Assembly (NCBI GenBank): GCA_900766395.1
Contig: CAAFWB010000093.1
Coordinates: 1 to 27,288 of the forward strand
Source of the DNA: Clostridia bacterium
GTDB lineage: Bacteria > Bacillota > Clostridia > Christensenellales > UBA1242
Direction: 5' to 3'
Length of the DNA stretch: 27,288 bases
The notes below the pieces were generated by a model. It did not search any database. It was not told where the DNA came from and saw only the letters and a program-made list of their open reading frames with translations. This document shows, piece by piece, positions 1 to 6,939 of this stretch (its first letter is position 1; every line of letters starts with the position of its first letter). The position numbers and the translations under genes are program-made.

Positions 1-1
1 A

Positions 2-781
2 ACCTTCCACACTGGTGGTGTTGCGGTTGCTGCCGATATCACGAAAGGTCTTCCTAGAGTTGAGGAAATTTTTGAAGCAAGACGTCCAAAAGGAGAAGCA
101 ATCCTTAGTGAAGTTGCTGGAAAAGTTTCAATCAAAGAAGAAGCAAAACGTTATATCATCACCGTTGTTTCAAATGATGGCGACCAAGAATACGAAATCA
201 AGAAACCTGCTTTCCTCAAAGTTAAATCAGGTGACACGGTTGAACCTGGAACAAGACTTACAGACGGTTCAATCAACCCATCAGACCTTCTTCGTATCAA
301 AGGTGTTAAAGGTCTTCAAGATTATCTTCTTTCTGAAGTTATCTCTGTTTATCGTGGACAAGACGTTCAAATCAACGACAAACACATTGAAGTTATCATC
401 AGAAAAATGCTTAGAAATCTTAAGATTGAAAACGCAGGAACAACAACAATGCTTCCTGGTGAAATCGTTGACATCGCTCGTTATGAAGAAGAAAACGAAA
501 AAGCACTTATGGAAGGCGGAGTTCCAGCAACAGCAAAGAGAATCCTCATGGGAATCACAAAAGCTGCTCTTTCAACTGATTCATTCCTTTCAGCTGCATC
601 TTTCCAAGAAACATCAAAAGTTCTCACAGATGCATCAATCAAAGGCAAGACAGACAAACTTCTCGGACTCAAAGAAAATGTTATTATTGGAAAACTTATT
701 CCAGCAGGAACAGGAATCAAAGAGTATCGTTCAGTTTATCCAGTTGAAACAAAACCTCAAACATCAAGTGAAATCATTTAA
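2..781 (+). CDS. rpoC: DNA-directed RNA polymerase subunit beta', C-terminal part (partial)
   Basis: This is the last 259 residues of the RNA polymerase beta' subunit; the window begins inside the gene, so the catalytic NADFDGD region lies upstream of position 1. The visible part starts in the trigger-loop-proximal segment with GLPRVEEIFEARRPKG, a hallmark of RpoC. It continues through DGSINPSDLLRIKGVKGLQDYLLSEV and ends with the conserved C-terminal block ILMGITKAALSTDSFLSAAS and LLGLKENVIIGKLIPAGTG. The frame is open from base 2 to the TAA at 779-781. Codon choice is rich in CTT, GTT and GAA, like the other probably highly expressed genes here (rplM, rpsI). It is the end of what is normally the rpoB-rpoC operon and is followed at once by a strong terminator. 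The identity is very secure. Confidence 0.97.
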   Translation, partial: TFHTGGVAVAADITKGLPRVEEIFEARRPKGEAILSEVAGKVSIKEEAKRYIITVVSNDGDQEYEIKKPAFLKVKSGDTVEPGTRLTDGSINPSDLLRIKGVKGLQDYLLSEVISVYRGQDVQINDKHIEVIIRKMLRNLKIENAGTTTMLPGEIVDIARYEEENEKALMEGGVPATAKRILMGITKAALSTDSFLSAASFQETSKVLTDASIKGKTDKLLGLKENVIIGKLIPAGTGIKEYRSVYPVETKPQTSSEII

Positions 782-782
782 T

Positions 783-820
783 ACAACAAAAAGCACTCTT
801 TGGAGTGCTTTTTTGTTGTT
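783..820 (+). terminator. Rho-independent terminator after rpoC
   Basis: AAAAAGCACTC pairs with GAGTGCTTTTT around a TTTG loop. The stem extends outward through ACAAC/GTTGT with one bulged T, and the T run is 809-814. It begins two bases after the rpoC stop and should end the rpoBC transcript. Confidence 0.92.
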
Positions 821-852
821 CTTTTTGGGAGTCAAAAAAGAACGTAAAAGCC
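815..852 (+). repeat. Dispersed imperfect palindrome, copy 1
   Basis: GTTGTTCTTTTT (815-826), 8 bases, AAAAAGAAC (835-843), then AAAAGC. GTTCTTTTT and AAAAAGAAC are inverted repeats around GGGAGTCA. A second copy with the same 12-base and 9-base blocks, in the same order, spacing and strand, lies at 27222-27259. By eye about 30 of 38 positions are identical. It partly overlaps the T-rich side of the rpoC terminator. Confidence 0.5.
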
Positions 853-948
853 TTTTGATTGAAAAATAACAATTTATATAAAAAATAAATATAATTGAAC
901 GATTTATAATATAATAATTATTCATTATCAATTGTTGTGTGATTTATT

Positions 949-988
949 CTCGCAAAAATTTGCGAGAGGTTTGTTTTTGTGTTATAAT
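949..988 (+). promoter_or_regulatory. Sigma-A promoter with overlapping palindromic operator
   Basis: A -35 TTGCGA (960-965) and -10 TATAAT (983-988) are separated by exactly 17 bases, with predicted start near 995. The perfect palindrome CTCGCAAA-AA-TTTGCGAG (949-966) covers the -35, a classic repressor site position. It drives the nucleoside hydrolase gene at 1018. The promoter is well supported; the operator is inferred from symmetry and position, and the cognate regulator is not in the window. Confidence 0.75.
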
Positions 989-1017
989 AAACAATCTTTT
1001 TGAAAAAGGGCAGGCGA

Positions 1018-1923
1018 ATGAAAAAAATTCCAGTTATTCTTGATGTTGACACCGGCATTGATGATGCAGTTGCGATTGCACTTGCGACATATAATTCACA
1101 TCTTGATGTGCGATTGATTTCTTGTGTTGCAGGAAATTGTTCTGTGGGGCGTGTTGCAGTAAACACTCTCAATATTTTGCAAGCGATTGACAAATCTGAA
1201 ATTTTGGTTGCAGAAGGTGCAAGAAAACCTCTTATCCGTGATAGAGAGGAGAATATGTCATATCATGGAAGAACAGGAATTGGTGAATACAAGTTTCAAC
1301 CACTTGAAAACAACACAAGTTTGATTGATGCTGTCACAGAGATGAGAGAAGTTCTTTTATCGAGCAACGAAAAAATCACTATCATTTGTTTGGGACCGCT
1401 CACAAATATTGCGTCTCTTCTCAAGAAGTATCCAGAAGTCAAATCAAAAATTGAACTCGTTGCAATCAGCGGAGGGCTCTTGGATGATGACAAAAATAAT
1501 CCATATCCAAGTTTTAATGTTTCTCAAGACCCAGAAGCAGCAGAAATTGTTTTGGAAAGTGGAGTGAAAATCAGAATTTGCCCATCAGACCTTGGCCATA
1601 TTGCATATCTCACGCCGCAAGAGATTGAAACAATGCGACTTATGAACAAAACTGGCGAAATGTTTGAAGTGATATTTCGTTCTTATCATGACCGTCATGT
1701 CAAAGTTGGAGCAGCAATGCACGATTCTTGCTGTGTTGCGTGTGTGTCAAACCCAGAACTCATGGACATTAAGGAAATGAGTGTCAAACTTAAAATGGTT
1801 TCCAGTGATGTTGGTGTTTTGGACTTTTCAGACGAATTGCCACACAACATGGAAGTTGCAACTCATATTGACAAAAATGAATTTAAACATTTGTTTTTTA
1901 ATGAACTTAATCTCATGCCATAA
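1018..1923 (+). CDS. Inosine-uridine preferring nucleoside hydrolase family protein
   Basis: This 301-residue protein belongs to the IunH/RihA family, cytoplasmic Ca2+-dependent hydrolases that cleave the N-glycosidic bond of ribonucleosides for salvage. The N-terminus carries the calcium and ribose-binding signature DVDTGIDDAVAIALA (about residues 8-22). A mid-protein ISGG block and a C-terminal AMHDSCCVA correspond to the conserved catalytic HD segment. Length matches the usual 300-330. ATG 1018 is chosen because AAGGG at 1006-1010 is well placed and the family signature starts near residue 8; an in-frame TTG at 1000 would precede the Shine-Dalgarno. The gene is monocistronic, between its own promoter and a terminator. 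Substrate preference (purine, pyrimidine or other ribosides) cannot be read from the sequence. Confidence 0.9.
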   Translation: MKKIPVILDVDTGIDDAVAIALATYNSHLDVRLISCVAGNCSVGRVAVNTLNILQAIDKSEILVAEGARKPLIRDREENMSYHGRTGIGEYKFQPLENNTSLIDAVTEMREVLLSSNEKITIICLGPLTNIASLLKKYPEVKSKIELVAISGGLLDDDKNNPYPSFNVSQDPEAAEIVLESGVKIRICPSDLGHIAYLTPQEIETMRLMNKTGEMFEVIFRSYHDRHVKVGAAMHDSCCVACVSNPELMDIKEMSVKLKMVSSDVGVLDFSDELPHNMEVATHIDKNEFKHLFFNELNLMP

Positions 1924-1950
1924 ATCCGCAAGTACCGCGGATTTTTTTAT
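1922..1950 (+). terminator. Rho-independent terminator after nucleoside hydrolase
   Basis: AAATCCGC (1922-1929) pairs with GCGGATTT (1937-1944) around AAGTACC and runs into a T7 tract. It overlaps the stop codon and insulates the hydrolase from tyrS. Confidence 0.9.
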
Positions 1951-1966
1951 CTTTTGGCTCTTTTGT

Positions 1967-1995
1967 TTGACAATGAAGGGGCTATGTGCTATACA
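1967..1995 (+). promoter_or_regulatory. Sigma-A promoter of tyrS
   Basis: Consensus -35 TTGACA (1967-1972), 17-base spacer and -10 TATACA (1990-1995). The predicted start near 2002 leaves only about 20 bases of leader, so no T-box or other long leader precedes this tyrS, unlike ileS. Confidence 0.85.
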
Positions 1996-2025
1996 AAGAG
2001 CATACTAAAAAAGGAGAAAATGGAT

Positions 2026-3264
2026 ATGGGTGATTTTGAAAAAATTGCGGAGCGTGGATACATTTATCAAGCAACAGACCTCGAAAAAATCAAGAGTATG
2101 TTGAATGGAGAAAAAATCACATTTTATCTTGGAATTGACCCAACTGCAGACAGTTTGCATATTGGACATTTTTTTGCGCTTACAATGGTTAGGCGTCTTC
2201 AACAACTAGGACATCATGCAATAATCTTGGTTGGAGGAGCGACAGCACTTATTGGCGACCCAACTGGAAAGAGTGACATGAGAAAAATGCTCACAGACGA
2301 GCAAGTTGTTCACAACAAAGAAGAGGTTAAAAACCTTGTTAAGAAGTTTGTTAAGACTGATGGAGATAATCCTGCAATTATATTGGACAATAATGATTGG
2401 TTTAAAGATGAATCATACATTGATTTTATGAGAAGAATTGGTGTTCACTTCAATGTTAACAAAATGCTCGCAACTCAAATATATAATAAAAGACTCGAAA
2501 ATGGCGGACTTACATTTTTGGAACTCGGCTATATGCTTATGCAAGCCTACGATTTTGTTTATTTAAACAAAAAATATGGTTGCACACTTGAGATTGGTGG
2601 AAGCGACCAATGGGCTAACATGGTTGCGGGAGCAGATCTGTATCGAAAACTTAACTTTGCAGCAGGCGTTGACAAAGACCCAATCGAGGCACTCACTTGC
2701 CCACTTCTTGTCAAGGCGGACGGCGAAAAAATGGGTAAAACCGCAAGCGGCACTCTTTGGATTTCGAGAGAAAAGACCACAGTTTATGATTTCTATCAAA
2801 TGTTCATGAATTCATATGACGAAGACGTTGAAAGATTGCTTGCATTTTTCAGTGATTTTGATATGGATTACATCAAAAAAATTTGCAAAGAAAACATCAT
2901 TGAAGCAAAGAAAATAATGGCATACGAAGTGACAAAACTTGTTCACGGAAAAGAGGAAGCCGACAAGGTTCAAGCTGCAAGCCGTGAAGTGTTTGCGAAT
3001 GGCGGAGTATCCGAAAATATGCCAACAACACGCCTCAACAAGAGTCAGTTTGAAAATGGTATGCTTCTTATCGATTTGTTGTTTGAAGCAGGCCTTGTTG
3101 CATCAAAATCAGAGGCAAGAAGACTTATGACTCAAGGCGGTGTAAGTCTTAATCGTGAAAAGATTTCGGACTTGACAAAAGTTGTAAATTTGTCTGATTT
3201 TGACAATGGTTCAGTCATTTTGCAAAAAGGCAAAAAGACATTCATGAAAGTCGACATCATTTAA
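2026..3264 (+). CDS. tyrS: Tyrosine--tRNA ligase
   Basis: TyrRS charges tRNA-Tyr with tyrosine in the cytoplasm. It is a class I synthetase with the HIGH motif in DPTADSLHIGHFFAL near residue 45. A TyrRS-specific QAYDFVYLNKKYGCTLEIGGSDQWANM block forms the tyrosine and ATP site, and the KMSKS-equivalent is KMGKT (KADGEKMGKTASGTLW). The C-terminus carries an S4 RNA-binding domain (KSEARRLMTQGGVSLNREKI). Length of 412 residues is normal. Two in-frame starts are possible: ATG 2020 lies only 3 bases after AAGGAG (2011-2016), while ATG 2026 lies 9 bases after it, so I prefer 2026. The gene has its own promoter and short leader and is transcribed alone. Confidence 0.96.
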   Translation: MGDFEKIAERGYIYQATDLEKIKSMLNGEKITFYLGIDPTADSLHIGHFFALTMVRRLQQLGHHAIILVGGATALIGDPTGKSDMRKMLTDEQVVHNKEEVKNLVKKFVKTDGDNPAIILDNNDWFKDESYIDFMRRIGVHFNVNKMLATQIYNKRLENGGLTFLELGYMLMQAYDFVYLNKKYGCTLEIGGSDQWANMVAGADLYRKLNFAAGVDKDPIEALTCPLLVKADGEKMGKTASGTLWISREKTTVYDFYQMFMNSYDEDVERLLAFFSDFDMDYIKKICKENIIEAKKIMAYEVTKLVHGKEEADKVQAASREVFANGGVSENMPTTRLNKSQFENGMLLIDLLFEAGLVASKSEARRLMTQGGVSLNREKISDLTKVVNLSDFDNGSVILQKGKKTFMKVDII

Positions 3265-3367
3265 CATAATTTTCCTAGTTTTGGTGAAAATTTCATTATT
3301 TTTGCGTAAAATATATTGATTTCCAAAATTTTTTAAAAAAAATCCTCAAAAATTTAAAAATTGGGGG

Positions 3368-3396
3368 TTGATTATTGAAAACTAGTGTGATATTAT
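3368..3396 (+). promoter_or_regulatory. Extended -10 promoter of the acidic coiled-coil gene
   Basis: TTGATT (3368-3373), 17 bases, TGa-TATTAT (3388-3396). The TG one base before the hexamer is the extended -10 element. Predicted start is near 3403, followed by AGGAG at 3415-3419 and ATG 3426. The rest of the 3265-3425 gap is very AT-rich; I see only a weak possible hairpin in it and no clear tyrS terminator. Confidence 0.7.
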
Positions 3397-3425
3397 ATAT
3401 TCAAACTTACAAATAGGAGATAAAA

Positions 3426-4784
3426 ATGAATTTAGTTGAATCATTATTAGACGTTCTTGCTTTGATTGGAATCATTTTGACCGGAGGATTTTTGGTGTTC
3501 TTCTTGGGCGACCTTCTTCTTTCAGTCCTTGATCCAAGTTATGGAAGCATCTTCAAAAGAAGAAAAAAACAGCAACAAGAAGAAGAAAAACCTGTTGTTA
3601 AAGAGGCAGAGCCTCAAAAAGCTGCTGAACCTGTTGTTCTTCCAGCAAAAACTGAAGAACCAGTTGCAGTGAACGACGTTGAAGAAGAAGACAAAATCAC
3701 ACTCAACGATTTTGATAACCTCAACGAATTTGATGACGCAGAAGCTTTGAAAGAGCAACAAATGCTTGAAGGCGCAGAAGCATTCTCAAGAGATGATGCA
3801 ATGGCAGAACTCAAAGCTGAAGAAGAGAGATTCAAACAAGAGCAACTTGCTCAAGCACTTGCTCGTCAAGAAGCTCAACCTGTTGAAGAAACTCCAGCAG
3901 AAGAAGAGAAAAAACCTGAAGAAGAGTTTGATCTTGATAGCATCTTTGTTGAAGATGACGACGATGAAGATTTGGCAAACTTTAACTTTGACGAAGAAGA
4001 GACACCAGCAAAAGAAAAGACAGAAGAAACAGAAGCTGTTGTTGAAGAACCAGTTGCAGAAGAAACAACAGAGGAAACTCCAGCTGAAACTGAAGAACTG
4101 GCAACTGAAGAAGTTGAAGAGGTTGAAGAAGAACCTGTTGAAGAAGAAGCTCAACCAGATGAAGCAACACTTGCTCTCATGGCTGAAATTGAAAAACTTA
4201 AAGCAGAACTTGAAGAAGCAAAAGCTGCAAAACCTGCTGAAGTTGAAGTTAAAACTGTTGTCAACAACATGACAGAAGAAGAATGTCTTGCAAAACTTGA
4301 TGAACTCAAAGCTCGTCTCAAAGCAAACGAAAAAGAATTCAAACAAGCAAAGAAAGAATATTTGCCACTCAAGAAAATCATGAAAACACTTGATAACGAC
4401 AAGAGAAAACTCAGACGTAAAGAAGCAATCGTTGCAAAACAAAAAGTTGTTCTTTATGGAGTTAACAACGTTGTTGATATCGACCAAGAAAAGGCACAAA
4501 AACTTGCTGAAGAACTTGATCTTCTTGATGGACTCAGACTTTCAGTTCAACACTGTGAAGAAGTTATTAAATCAAACGAAGAAAGAATTCCTCTTCTTGA
4601 AAAGAACTACAACATTCTCCTTCAAGAAAACAACAATATCAAAGCTGATATTGCAAATATGGAAGAACTTCTCAAAACTTTCCAAACAGTTGAAACAACA
4701 GTTGAAACAAATGAAGCACCTGTTGAAGAAACAACAACTGAAGAAGCAAAACCTGAAAACAACGAAAGCAGCGAAAACAACTAA
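3426..4784 (+). CDS. Membrane-anchored acidic, coiled-coil protein of unknown function
   Basis: I do not recognise a family. The 452-residue protein has a hydrophobic segment at about residues 8-34, immediately followed by the basic stretch FKRRKKQQQ. By the positive-inside rule the N-terminus is outside and the bulk is cytoplasmic. Residues 45-270 are a highly acidic, low-complexity Glu/Pro/Val/Thr region with irregular EEP-V-EE repeats. Residues 275-430 look like a long alpha-helical coiled coil rich in Glu, Lys and Leu, and the tail is again EETTTEE-like. This plan (anchor, acidic linker, cytoplasmic helical part) recalls the division proteins ZipA and EzrA, but no sequence similarity is evident and the parallel is only architectural. 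AGGAG at 3415-3419 sets the start. Codon use resembles rpoC and rplM, suggesting high expression. It is a single-gene unit. Confidence 0.85.
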   Translation: MNLVESLLDVLALIGIILTGGFLVFFLGDLLLSVLDPSYGSIFKRRKKQQQEEEKPVVKEAEPQKAAEPVVLPAKTEEPVAVNDVEEEDKITLNDFDNLNEFDDAEALKEQQMLEGAEAFSRDDAMAELKAEEERFKQEQLAQALARQEAQPVEETPAEEEKKPEEEFDLDSIFVEDDDDEDLANFNFDEEETPAKEKTEETEAVVEEPVAEETTEETPAETEELATEEVEEVEEEPVEEEAQPDEATLALMAEIEKLKAELEEAKAAKPAEVEVKTVVNNMTEEECLAKLDELKARLKANEKEFKQAKKEYLPLKKIMKTLDNDKRKLRRKEAIVAKQKVVLYGVNNVVDIDQEKAQKLAEELDLLDGLRLSVQHCEEVIKSNEERIPLLEKNYNILLQENNNIKADIANMEELLKTFQTVETTVETNEAPVEETTTEEAKPENNESSENN

Positions 4785-4796
4785 TCATTTAAATTT

Positions 4797-4835
4797 AAAG
4801 CCACCTCAAAACGAGGTGGCTTTATTTGTATTTTT
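4797..4835 (+). terminator. Rho-independent terminator after the acidic protein gene
   Basis: AAAGCCACCTC (4797-4807) pairs perfectly with GAGGTGGCTTT (4813-4823) around AAAAC. Several T runs follow. This is one of the strongest terminators in the window. Confidence 0.93.
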
Positions 4836-4854
4836 TTATTTTTTTTGCTATGAT
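4825..4854 (+). promoter_or_regulatory. Possible extended -10 promoter of the patatin operon
   Basis: TGC-TATGAT (4846-4854) is an extended -10 with a poor -35 (TTTGTA, 4825-4830, 18-base spacer). The predicted start near 4861 coincides with the first base of the AGGAG Shine-Dalgarno, which would give a leader of about 10 bases. The hexamer is the only reasonable candidate between the terminator and the gene. Confidence 0.4.
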
Positions 4855-4870
4855 AATCACAGGAGCAGTT

Positions 4871-5737
4871 ATGACGAAACTTTCAAAACTATTTCAAAAC
4901 ACATTCAAAAAAAGAAAAACAAATAAATCTGTTAAAATTGGCGTTGCTTTTGGTGGAGGCGGCACAAAAGCCTTTGCACACCTCGGGGCAATCAAAGCAT
5001 TTGAAGAATATGGCATAAAATTTGATTTTGTTAGCGGAACAAGTGCGGGTAGTCTTATTGGTGCTTTCTATGCGGCAGGACTGAGTTATGAACAAATTTA
5101 TGAACTCGGGAAAAATCTCAAAGTTAGTGATTTCAAACCAAACAAGGTATTCTTTATTCCGTCAAAAACAGATGGAGTTGAAAAACTGGTTGAAAAAAAC
5201 ATTCCTTATGAAAATATTGAAGATTTGCCGATTCCGTACGCTTCATGTGCGGTTGATCTTTACACAACAAAAGAGGTGACAATTTCAAAAGGTAGCATTG
5301 CAAAAGCGGTTGCAGCAAGTTGTGCTCTTCCTGGATTTTATGCACCTGTTGAATACAAGGATATGTTGCTTGCTGATGGCGGACTTCACAACACAATTCC
5401 TGCAACAATTCCAAAGCATTTTGGTTGTGATTATGTTGTTGGAATTGATGTTAATCCAACCAGGGGACAAGGAGCAAAGAGTGCAAAGGTTGTTGATGTT
5501 TTGACTTGTTCGCTTGGCATTTTGCTCAAAAACAACACTCGAAAAGGCTATGAAAACTCAGATGTCATGGTTCAAATCAAGACTGGGAAATACAAATTTA
5601 CCAAACTCGATGGATACGAGGAAATGATTGAAGAGGGTTATCGGGCGACCATTGACAAAATGGATGAAATTCTTGAACTTTTTGGCAAGAAAAACATAAA
5701 AGAAAATAGACCTGACAAAGGTGTTTTGGTGGTTTGA
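4871..5737 (+). CDS. Patatin-like phospholipase family protein
   Basis: This 288-residue patatin-like hydrolase uses a Ser-Asp dyad to cleave acyl groups, typically from phospholipids; the actual substrate is unknown. Visible motifs are the oxyanion-hole glycine stretch GGGGTKAFAHLGAIKAFEE (28-46), the nucleophile elbow GTSAG with Ser58, and the DGG catalytic aspartate (Asp169, in LLADGGLHNTIP). The N-terminal 20 residues are basic and amphipathic (LFQNTFKKRKTNK) with no signal peptide, suggesting a cytoplasmic protein that may touch the membrane. The arrangement is that of the bacterial RssA/YchK-type group. AGGAG at 4861-4865, 5 bases before ATG 4871, sets the start and excludes upstream in-frame codons. 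Its TGA overlaps the ATG of the next gene by one base, so the two are translationally coupled. Confidence 0.9.
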   Translation: MTKLSKLFQNTFKKRKTNKSVKIGVAFGGGGTKAFAHLGAIKAFEEYGIKFDFVSGTSAGSLIGAFYAAGLSYEQIYELGKNLKVSDFKPNKVFFIPSKTDGVEKLVEKNIPYENIEDLPIPYASCAVDLYTTKEVTISKGSIAKAVAASCALPGFYAPVEYKDMLLADGGLHNTIPATIPKHFGCDYVVGIDVNPTRGQGAKSAKVVDVLTCSLGILLKNNTRKGYENSDVMVQIKTGKYKFTKLDGYEEMIEEGYRATIDKMDEILELFGKKNIKENRPDKGVLVV

Positions 5738-6864
5738 TGTCAAAGATAGATAAAACGAAAGATAAAATGAATAAGAAAAAGACGATGACGATAAAAGTTG
5801 TTGTCTTTTTGACAATATGTTTGATTGTTTGTTTGTCGTTTTTGTTCAAAACACCAATCGAGAATTTTATCAATTTCAAATATGCCGGCGAGCAGGCGAC
5901 AAATAATATCGACGAAAGTGGTTTGGTCGTTCATTTTATTGATGTCGACCAAGCCGATGCAATCGCAATCAAATTTCCAAACAACAAGACAATGCTTATT
6001 GATAGTGGCGATTCGAAAGAAGGAAGCAACACAAAACTCTTGAACTATCTCGACAACAAATTTTTTGTTGGTCGTGAAAAGGTGTTTGACTATTTGCTCA
6101 TAACTCATTCCGACGCAGACCATGTTGGTGGTGCGGTGTCAGTTTATGAAAAGTATCAAGTCAATTACACATTTTATCCTGATGTTGACGAAGATAAGTC
6201 GCAAACTTTTAAGAAATTTATTAATGCAATGAAAAGTGAACCAAATTCTGATTATGAAACAAACAATGCTGGAGATAAAATTGTTGAAAGCAATGTGGTT
6301 ATTGATTTCTATTCACCATTTTATAACAAAATCACAAATGCAAATTCAAATAACCAATCGCCAATCATGATTATGAATTTTGCTGGAAGAAAAGTCATGT
6401 TTACAGGTGACGCGAGACAAGATTTGGAGAAAGATGTTCTTGAACACTATCCAAATGTGAATTTTGATGTTGATATTCTCAAAGTTGCTCATCATGGCTC
6501 ACGCACGAGTTCATGCAAAGATTTTCTCGATAGGGCAAAACCAGAATATGCAGTCATCTCATGTGGAAAAGATAATAGTTATGGGCATCCAACAAATGAA
6601 GCGCTCGAAAGATTGAAGGCGGCAGGTGTGAGAGATAATTGTCTTTATCGCACAGATACAAATGGAAATGTTATTCTTTCAATTTCGTCAAATGGGATTA
6701 TTGCTTTTGCGACTGATAATTCAACTTACACAACAACATATATCAAGTGGGAATATGTTGCTCCTGGAATTATTGTTGTGTCGTTTGTCATAATTTTCAC
6801 ACCTAAAAAGCTTTCAAAGAATAAAAGCAAAAGAAAAAAGACAAAATCAAAAGTGTCCAATTAA
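5737..6864 (+). CDS. Membrane-anchored ComEC-like metallo-beta-lactamase-fold hydrolase
   Basis: This 375-residue protein contains a metallo-beta-lactamase-fold domain like the C-terminal domain of ComEC. The visible motifs are HFIDVDQADAIAIKFPNNKT (66-85), IDSGD (88-92), metal ligands HSDADH (His124, Asp126, Asp128, His129), the FTGDA aspartate (Asp225) and AHHGS (251-255). There is no ComEC channel domain. A hydrophobic helix at about 19-38 follows a Lys-rich N-terminus, and a second at about 340-354 precedes a Lys-rich tail. Both ends should therefore be cytoplasmic and the hydrolase domain extracytoplasmic. The start overlaps the patatin stop (TGATG). ComEC-type domains act on phosphodiesters such as DNA or cyclic nucleotides, but the substrate here is unknown. 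An internal ATG at 5767 is possible but has no Shine-Dalgarno. Confidence 0.85.
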   Translation: MSKIDKTKDKMNKKKTMTIKVVVFLTICLIVCLSFLFKTPIENFINFKYAGEQATNNIDESGLVVHFIDVDQADAIAIKFPNNKTMLIDSGDSKEGSNTKLLNYLDNKFFVGREKVFDYLLITHSDADHVGGAVSVYEKYQVNYTFYPDVDEDKSQTFKKFINAMKSEPNSDYETNNAGDKIVESNVVIDFYSPFYNKITNANSNNQSPIMIMNFAGRKVMFTGDARQDLEKDVLEHYPNVNFDVDILKVAHHGSRTSSCKDFLDRAKPEYAVISCGKDNSYGHPTNEALERLKAAGVRDNCLYRTDTNGNVILSISSNGIIAFATDNSTYTTTYIKWEYVAPGIIVVSFVIIFTPKKLSKNKSKRKKTKSKVSN

Positions 6865-6896
6865 AAAAATACCTTTTATGTTAAATCGTCAAATGT

Positions 6897-6925
6897 TTGG
6901 AAAAAATAATGTTTAATGTTACACT
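6897..6925 (+). promoter_or_regulatory. Possible promoter of the kinase-like / transketolase operon
   Basis: TTGGAA (6897-6902), 17 bases, TGt-TACACT (6917-6925), an extended -10. The predicted start near 6932 falls in the AAGG Shine-Dalgarno of the gene at 6940, giving a leader of about 8 bases. The 75-base gap has no clear terminator for the preceding gene. Confidence 0.45.
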
Positions 6926-6939
6926 AACATAAGGTGAAA

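Noticed and set aside
15..869. 284-codon plus-strand ORF over the rpoC end
   Set aside because: It lies in another frame of rpoC, is Lys/Ser/Gln-rich with no fold signature, and runs through the rpoC terminator. The rpoC frame has unmistakable conserved motifs.
2716..2745. KMGKT instead of KMSKS in TyrRS as a sign of inactivation
   Set aside because: Replacement of the middle serine by glycine and of the last serine by threonine is common in bacterial TyrRS, for example KFGKT forms.
3786..4499. 237-codon minus-strand ORF rich in Phe and Cys
   Set aside because: It mirrors the GAA/AAG-rich acidic gene on the other strand. No promoter, Shine-Dalgarno or domain supports it.
3766..4926. Two Lys/Gln/Leu-rich plus-strand ORFs over the acidic gene
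   Set aside because: They are frame-shifted readings of the GAA-rich repeat region, and the second runs across the terminator at 4797.
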